A program made the position numbers and the translations under genes. 64,000 nt of DNA from Heterodera schachtii (lineage: Eukaryota; Nematoda; Chromadorea; Rhabditida; Heteroderidae): the NCBI GenBank assembly GCA_023374025.1, contig SIJG01000001.1, forward strand, positions 3,123,946 through 3,187,945. Direction: 5' to 3'. This document shows positions 57,901 to 64,000 of this stretch, piece after piece. The first letter of the stretch is position 1. Each line of letters starts with the position of its first letter. The notes beneath the pieces are model-generated. The model did not search any database and had not been told where the DNA came from. It worked only from the letters and a program-made list of their open reading frames with translations.

Positions 57901-60145
57901 CCAAAAACAGAAAGCATTTTGCTATTCATTTATTATTTAGCTTCGTACCATCAAACCCAACTCAAATTGTCTGCCGCCCCGAACGAACGGCCGAACAGCG
58001 AAAGGAACGCTACGACAATTGCCTTTGCGCGCTTTTGTCGACGTTGTACGAGCGAGGGGAGCATAAGGAAACGTCCGTTTTAGCAATTTTTGATTTTAGG
58101 GTCTAAATTTGGGGTGCACTTCATTTCCCCCCCCCCCCGTCGTTCCCCCCCCCCCCGAAGAAATTTTTTTTTTTTAAATTTTCAAACCTAGAAATTTTTC
58201 ATAAAAAAAGTCTTAGAAATTTCTTGGTAAGAAAATTCTAAGAAAAAAAAATTAGAGAAATTTTCAGCGATTTTTTGGAAAATTTTTTGAAAAAACTTAA
58301 TAATTCATCACAAAAAAAAAGTCGCTGAGAAATTTTTCTAAAAATTTTCTTATAATTTTCTTACTAAGAAATTTTTCTAAGAATTTTTTTATGAAAAATT
58401 TCTAGGTTTAAAAATTTTTCGGGGGGAAACGACACGGGGGGGGGGGGAAACGACCTGCTCCCCTAAATTTGGGTTTTTAGTCTTTTCCACCGAATATTTC
58501 TCGAAGCCGCTTATTTGACTCCAACTTCTCTGAAAATTCTGCGCAAGGCCTGTCTGGACAAAGTACACTTCGGAATTATTAATTATATAATAAAGAGAAA
58601 AACTCATTGCCAAAGGTTTACGGAGCATTCGCAATGACCACGCTTCGTGAGCTCATTCTGACGCGGGTGAAACAGCGGCAGATTTTGCTCAAAGTTCTCA
58701 TGGAGTTCAGCTATTTCGAACGCAATGACATCAAAGAACAGGTGTTGGGGAAATGCCGCGTTCATTTGCCCGCCTTTTTCGTCGGTCATTGTTTGTTTTT
58801 TTTTAAATTTTTTAGTGTGTCAAAACGGTCAAAGAGCTTTTCCAACTCGACTTTCTTCGTGGCGAAGTGCGGCTTTTCTTGGTGGAGATGAGTGAGTATT
58901 TGGTATGTCCGACTGCCCCCCGGGTGATTTGGCATGCCAATGGACGGGTCGAGAGGCAAGTGGAGGAATTGGTGGAGGAAATGCCGTGGGAGGAGAGTCT
59001 GATCCGTGCCGGCCTTTTCCTCTTCCTCTCTCTGCTGCCATTGGACCATTCTCTGCTCGACCAACTCGCTTCTGTTTACGCTCGCGCGGGCACTGAAATA
59101 AAAAGGGTCGGTTTTGTTGGGAATGAAAGGGACAAAGGCCAAAACGAGCGAATTGCAGATGACATTCAAAAGCATCGAAATTGCGATCAAATCCATCGGA
59201 ATGCATTCTGAGGAGTTGCTGAACATGATCAACACGTGCCCTTCCGAGGCCGAGACTTTGGTCGCGCGCATTGTCCATTTGGTGGGTACTGCGGCAAAAT
59301 GTAATAATGACAATGTTTTGAAAATGTAAGCTGACCGAACGCACTGCCCCATCCGTCGCTTTGGTTGACAGTGTCCGCAAATTGCATCATTCTCGGAACA
59401 CCGACGTTCGCTCACTGATTCCAATTCTGACCGGACTGAATAAGGTAAACCCTGATTAATAAAAACATTTTTGTTTTTTGATCTGTGCATTTGCAGGAGG
59501 AACTGCTCCAATTGGTGCCCAAGTTTGTGCTCTCAGCAAAAAACAGCAATTCGGTGCCCGCATTCTTCAAAAAACTTTTGTTCGGTCGGCACATTGAAAA
59601 CGGCGAGCCATTGATCACAGCTCAAGAACTTCTGTTGGAGTTGCACAGAATACGGCCAAACAGAAAGGAACTGGGTTTTTTGATGCAAAGTGAGGACAGT
59701 GAATTTTAAGAATTTGTTAAAATCTTTTTATATTTTTCATTGGCCAAACCCTCTCAGATTTGGACATTCTTCTCGTGGATGCCAACAGAGAATTTACAAT
59801 TGGCAAAGATGTTTTGGCCAATACAGGTTAATTTTTTGCATAGGCTATCCAAAAATGGGTGAATTTTCAGTGGAAACTTTGCTCAACGACGAGCCTTTGC
59901 CGCCCGTCCTTTTCCACACAATCCAACGGATCCACGAGAATCACCCGGCACTGAACGGATTCCTTTCCAATGTCCTCGTCAAAATTGCGGATAAGCCATG
60001 GTTGGACCGTGTCGAAGGCAAAGAATCGGCGTGGACCAAATTTGTGCAGTGCGCAAAGGCTGTCGGAGTTGCGAACAGAATAAAGACGCCGGAGGATTTC
60101 CAGCCGATTTGTGACATTTCCTCCATTGACCAGTCGATGTGCTGA
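54943..60145 (+). CDS. symk-1: Symplekin (mRNA 3'-end processing scaffold)
   Basis: Nuclear HEAT-repeat scaffold that joins the cleavage/polyadenylation and histone pre-mRNA processing machineries. First exon 54943-54981 (MDDIGTGNLAYDE), then LIHLAKAEELILKQDG, REQKVRCFVISFIEKACKKD, AFKFLEML and GALEQLHLNLPPTLGTSQVK (about 56020-56240). An acidic/basic linker follows (RHRKEPQQHEQEDLDLRDIK), then LDEDEYDDGIIDLYKQL, NWNLFNATRELLTKEADQL, KIIVRLVTRFESTLTPELEA and RIFLEAAYLTPTSLKILRKA. The conserved C-terminal domain has WHANGRVERQVEELVEEMPW, MGIHSEELLNMI, DVRSLIPILTGLNKEELL, TAQELLLELHRIRPN and EPLPPVLFHTIQRIHENHPA. Stop 60143-60145. The order matches animal symplekin throughout. An intron at about 57050 contains a 23-G run; the intron ending at 58478 holds a MITE. 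Confidence 0.95.
58111..58463. mobile_element. Palindromic MITE in a symplekin intron
   Basis: 353 bp with inverted arms (CCTAGAAATTTTTCAT..., about 58185-58240 versus 58360-58410) and ends GGGGTGCACTTCATTTCCCC / GGGGAGCAGGTCGTTTCCCC. Flanked by TAAATTT (58104-58110 and 58464-58470), plus a shared G that could make it 8 bp. It lies between the donor after codons KE and the acceptor before LFHRIF, so the reading frame is preserved. Confidence 0.8.
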
Positions 60146-61927
60146 TCATTCCAATAATTGTTTTTTAACATAAATTGTTCATTTTTGCCGCTATTAAAAA
60201 CATAAAATAGTTGCTAAACTGAGTTTTTTTATAAGCTTAAAATTTTAAATTTAAAAGAAAAAATTTTTAATTTTCTCCCCGGCGGTGCCCATCTCCGCAA
60301 ATAGCCAAATATTATGTAGAAGAAATTCAAAAGTCGAATGATAAAAGCAAATATTCTAAAGGTCACTTAGCAAATCCTCTGCAATTATTCTCGAATTGTT
60401 TTCCTTCCGAACTCATTTCGATTTTCAGACAGAAAAACTAATTAAAATTATTTTACTGATTTTGAAATATAAATGAGAAGAGGCCGAAAGAAAGCATAGA
60501 TTGATAATAACGGAGCAACAATTTTATTAAATTTACATAAATAATTAATTAATTATTTATTTTAAAAATAATTTTTTGTAAAATAATTATTGTCACTTGC
60601 GAAATCACTTCTCCCCCCCCCCCACTTTTAAGGTGTAAACAAAAAGTAATTATTAGGACTGAGTCTTTAAAAATTTATTCATTAACTTACGAAGTAAAAA
60701 TTAAACAAAAAAAGCTGAATTTATTTCTGATTATTTGTAGACAATCAAATCGAAAATTCGAATTTTTTGTCGAAAATAAGGAAAAAATTTAAAATGGTTA
60801 AGAAAAATAATGTAAATATTAGGAAGTATTCTGAAACTTTTGAAAATTCTTAAGCTCCTTTCTTTCTTAGGCTGAACAGCGTTTTTCGTGCCTTTGGAAT
60901 TGCCTAAAGGCAGGAAAAAATGTTTGTTTGTTTTTTAAAAATTTTCTCATTTAAATCAGTGAAAAATTATTTTTGAATTTTCATTTATTTATGCCAGGCA
61001 AAATCAGCAGCAGTTTAAGTCATTTTCATAAAGGTTGAAAAACGCATTCATTATCAGTTTGTTTATTCACTAAACCAACAAAAAATGAAACAAAAACTCA
61101 TTTTGAGATTGTCTTTTTTAAACTTTTAAGAAAATTTACCATTTAAGGACATAAAAACCAAAAATTGGACTTTTACGGCGCACAAATCAAAAAATGATAG
61201 TCAAGCTAAAAAAGGAGCCGATATATTTAAATAAAACATCATTTTGATTATTATTTTTAAATTTAAAAGAATGTTTTCTTAGTATTTCCCCCCCCCCCCT
61301 CCATCATTTTTCAATAACTTAAGTTTCGGCATTTTAAAAACTCAGTTCTCTTCTGTTTTGTTAATGTAAATTTTGCAATTTATTAAATCAAAATATTACA
61401 AAAAATTAAATTTTAATGGAATTTTTCTATTGGCTTTTGCCTTGATTTTTGATTTCTTTTTTGAGTTATGTTCAACACTATTTTAATTATAAATATTAAT
61501 TTTTTTATTTAAAACAAAGTTTTATAGCGGTAGAATTCCATTTTTTGTTTGTTGTCAATTTTATACAAATTTTCAGATAACATTTAAATGTTTTCTTTCA
61601 AATTATAAATTTCTGTTAAAGCTTTAATTCAGAAATATTTCTGTTTTCGATCATTTACAAAATTATATTTATAAATTATATTTTATTAATAATAATTTGA
61701 TGATGATTTTCGGTTACATTTCCATATTTATTCATGCAAAGAATTAACGAAACATTTTTATAATTGAACTTTCTTTTGACATTTTGTGATTTTGTCGAAT
61801 ATTTCCCATTAATTATCATTTTAACTTTTTAAAATTAAAAATATTTAATTTTAATAAATATTAAAATTATTCCATTAATTTCTTTAAGCTTCTTTTCACC
61901 TCCCCTTTCTCTTTTTCATTGCTCAAA
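60146..61927. other. A/T-rich gene desert
   Basis: About 1.8 kb of strongly A/T-rich sequence with no recognisable gene. Small items: a truncated GC hairpin at about 60282-60298 and C runs at about 60613-60622 and 61288-61299. Contrasts sharply with the GC content of the genes on either side. Confidence 0.6.
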
Positions 61928-63180
61928 ATGACTTCTCCCATTGCTTATGACCAATTGCGAGAAATGACGCGCAATTTCCTCTCAAAAGGCGTCAGTGCCG
62001 TGGAAACAAATGCCATTTTCCAGGGAAAATTTGGCACCGAAAATTCTCCGACTCTTTGCACGGTTAAAACAATGAAAATGGAAATATATATTTTTATATT
62101 TCTTATTTATTTGATTAATAATTTTAGATTTACAAATGGCGAAGGGAACACCGCGGAGGAATGGTAAAAAAAAAAACAAAAAATAAAATAAAATTACGAT
62201 TTTGATTTAAAAAATAAAAAGAGAAATAAATGCTTAACATTTGGTAAAATGGAAAAAGAGAGAAGGGAATTAATTGGCAAATGTTAAGCATTCACCGAAT
62301 CATTCTTTGCTTCTTCTTTTTTTAAATATTATCAATTAAATATTTTTTAATTCTATTTTTGTTTTCACAATTCAATTTTAAATTAAATTATTTTAATTTT
62401 GGGGGGAGCGCGAGGCGAACGACCAAAATTTGGAGGAAAACGAAAAAGAAAAAAAAAGAAAAGGCGGCGGACGACGGAGGCGAAAAAGGGGCAAAACCGT
62501 ACAAAAAAGATTGTGACAAATATTGCGTACCATGCAACAGAGAATTGAGCAGCAGACATTACTACGAATTGCATATGCTAAAGGTGGCGAGGAAAAGGGA
62601 AAAAAAGAAAATCCGAAATTTAATTTATGGGGGATAAAGAAAGCATTTGGGAAAACGGATTTGGGAGGGATAGAAAAAGAAAAAGACAATTAAAAGGGAA
62701 AAAATCCCCAAAAAGAGGGAAAAACGGTGTTTAATTTTTAATTTTTGAGTGGAATTTTGGAGATAAAAACCCTTTTCTTTTGCTCAGATTCACAACATTT
62801 TTGTGGGCGATTCGAAGGCGCTTTACGAACTTTTGGAGTCATTTGGGCCGAAACGCGAGAAGAAAATCATTTACCGGTGAATTTGTCGAAAAAAAAAAAA
62901 AAAAAAAAATTTGCGATTTTTCTTTTTCAGTTGCGACGAATGTTTTGGAGGCGAATTGGACTACGAATTGTTGGAGGTAAAAAAAGCGAAAATAAATTAC
63001 AAAAACATTAAAACCCTTTAAAAATGAATAAATTTTCCAAAGGCATTCGCTGACTTTTGCCTTTTTTAGGATTTGCGTCGCCACCGTTTGTTGGAACATG
63101 GGAAGAAAATGCGAGAGAAATTCGACTCACCGGCGCAGGCGAAACATTTTGAGGTTGGAAAATTGGGAAAGGGAAATTAA
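61928..63180 (+). CDS. Small C2H2-like zinc-binding protein, uncharacterised
   Basis: Start ATG 61928 (MTSPIAYDQLREMTRNFLSK). Exon 1 ends at about 62062. Exon 2 (about 62129-62162) encodes IYKWRREHRGGM. Exon 3 (about 62400-62582) is lysine-rich, then YCVPCNRELSSRHYYELHMLK. Exon 4 (about 62788-62877) gives IHNIFVGDSKALYELLESFG. Exons 5 and 6 (about 62932-62975, 63070-63153) give YRCDECFGGELDYELLEDLR and HRLLEHGKKMREKF. Two CxxC...H patterns, the second CxxC-x15-HxxxxH, suggest zinc binding. The first part could be a helix-turn-helix. If the GAG/GTTGGA donor near 63153 is unused the protein ends at TAA about 63178-63180; if used, a Pro-rich exon near 63893 could continue past the window. No known family recognised. 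Confidence 0.55.
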
Positions 63181-64000
63181 ATGATAATTAAGAGGTAATT
63201 AATTGTTAAAAGCGCAATTACCCTTTGGATTTGATTTTCTGGTGATGCTTTACCTCCGTTTTCCCGTTAAATTCTTAAAAGCGCGTTAAAGTCGCGGGGT
63301 TAAGCGAAAAATTAAAAAATATTCAAAAAATGGTCTAAAAAATACACCCCCTAAAATGGAAAATTTTTCAAAAATTTGCCCACTATTCTTGAACAATACT
63401 TGTTTTTGTCTTTATTTTTTAGAGAATTTTTTTTGTACATAATCAAATCAAATCGTTTATGAAACAAAAAAAAAGAAAAAAATATTTTTTTTACCCATTT
63501 TTGTGGGGGGTTTTATACCTTTTCATACCTTTTGCAATTTCTTACTCATAATTCAAAATATATTTTTTTCGTTTTCCTAGCTAAAAAACGCATAATATTT
63601 TAAAAAAGATATAATATTTTAACAAAATTGTCTTTAGCCATGGTTTATTTAACCACAATTAAAACGAAAATACAATTTTAATTTAAAATAAACCGCGGTT
63701 AATTTAACCGCAAAACGTGGGGAGAGAAAAGGCCGTTCGCTTTTTTGTTTTTTGTCCAAGTGGCGCCTTTGTGAGACTGACGGCCACAGCTCACAAGTTC
63801 GAGTCCCTTCCGAATTCCGTTTTTTATTTCTAATTATTTCACCCATTTTTCAATTATTTTCCAATTATTTTCCCTAATTTCCCCCTTTTTAGCCCCCTCC
63901 CCCCCAAAATGTCCCCCTCTGTCCCTCCTCCATTTTCCCCTCTTCGCCCCGTCGTTCGACCCCCAAAATTCGTCGCTGTCGTTCGACCGTTCCCTTCGCT
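63181..64000. other. A/T-rich stretch, then tRNA-like and C-rich sequence to the window end
   Basis: 63181-63700 is A/T-rich with T and A runs. 63740-63830 has a tRNA-like B box (AGTTCGAGTCC) and a possible A box but no pairing acceptor stem. From 63893 a pyrimidine-rich stretch after TTTTTAG could be an exon of the preceding gene; it runs off the window. Confidence 0.35.

Overview
The window is a stretch of animal nuclear DNA, almost certainly from a nematode. Every gene recognised is a conserved animal gene split into many short exons, with introns often only 38-60 nt long. At least two introns use GC-AG ends. A glutamate-gated chloride channel of the invertebrate type is present. Two start codons lie just behind acceptor-like sites that suggest spliced-leader trans-splicing. 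The abundance of GC-AG introns, G/C homopolymers and palindromic transposons would fit a tylenchid (cyst or root-knot type) nematode, but that is inference from memory, not proof.

Layout. 1-5331: transposon graveyard (Tc1/mariner-like IR/DR element, palindromic MITEs with target-site duplications, a hAT-like element). 5332-6737 (+): SH2-tyrosine kinase. 6961-7847: more palindromic elements. 8027-11904 (+): exocyst Sec3/EXOC1. 12270-14443 (-): SERINC. 15497-18230 (+): Cys-loop glutamate-gated chloride channel-like subunit. 18419-26462 (-, 5' end unresolved): voltage-gated calcium-channel alpha2/delta subunit. 29736-39701 (+): CLC chloride channel, with one intron swollen to 3.8 kb by about 70 copies of a 52-bp satellite. 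40054-42429 (+): SLC35D-like nucleotide-sugar transporter. 42620-46265 (-): FAR1/ZSWIM3-N-like zinc-binding protein. 48401-54260 (-): Nup98-Nup96 precursor, with a 567-bp internal duplication. 54943-60145 (+): symplekin. 61928 to about 63180 (+): small C2H2-like protein, possibly running on. The genes are unrelated housekeeping and neuronal/excitability genes; no operon or biosynthetic cluster is apparent. Three membrane-excitability genes (GluCl-like, alpha2/delta, CLC) lie close together, probably by chance.

The most unusual content is non-genic. Three independent hAT-like elements, each with CAGGG termini and a perfect 8-bp target duplication, all carry the same GC-rich hairpin (CCGGCGG.GCC / GGCACCGCCGG). 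Several near-perfect palindromic MITE families also have 8-bp duplications. The 52-bp intronic satellite repeats a polypyrimidine-CAG motif in each unit and shows a higher-order period of about 24 units. Nup98 contains a nearly identical exon-intron duplication. All coordinates and splice junctions were read by eye; no search or alignment was run.
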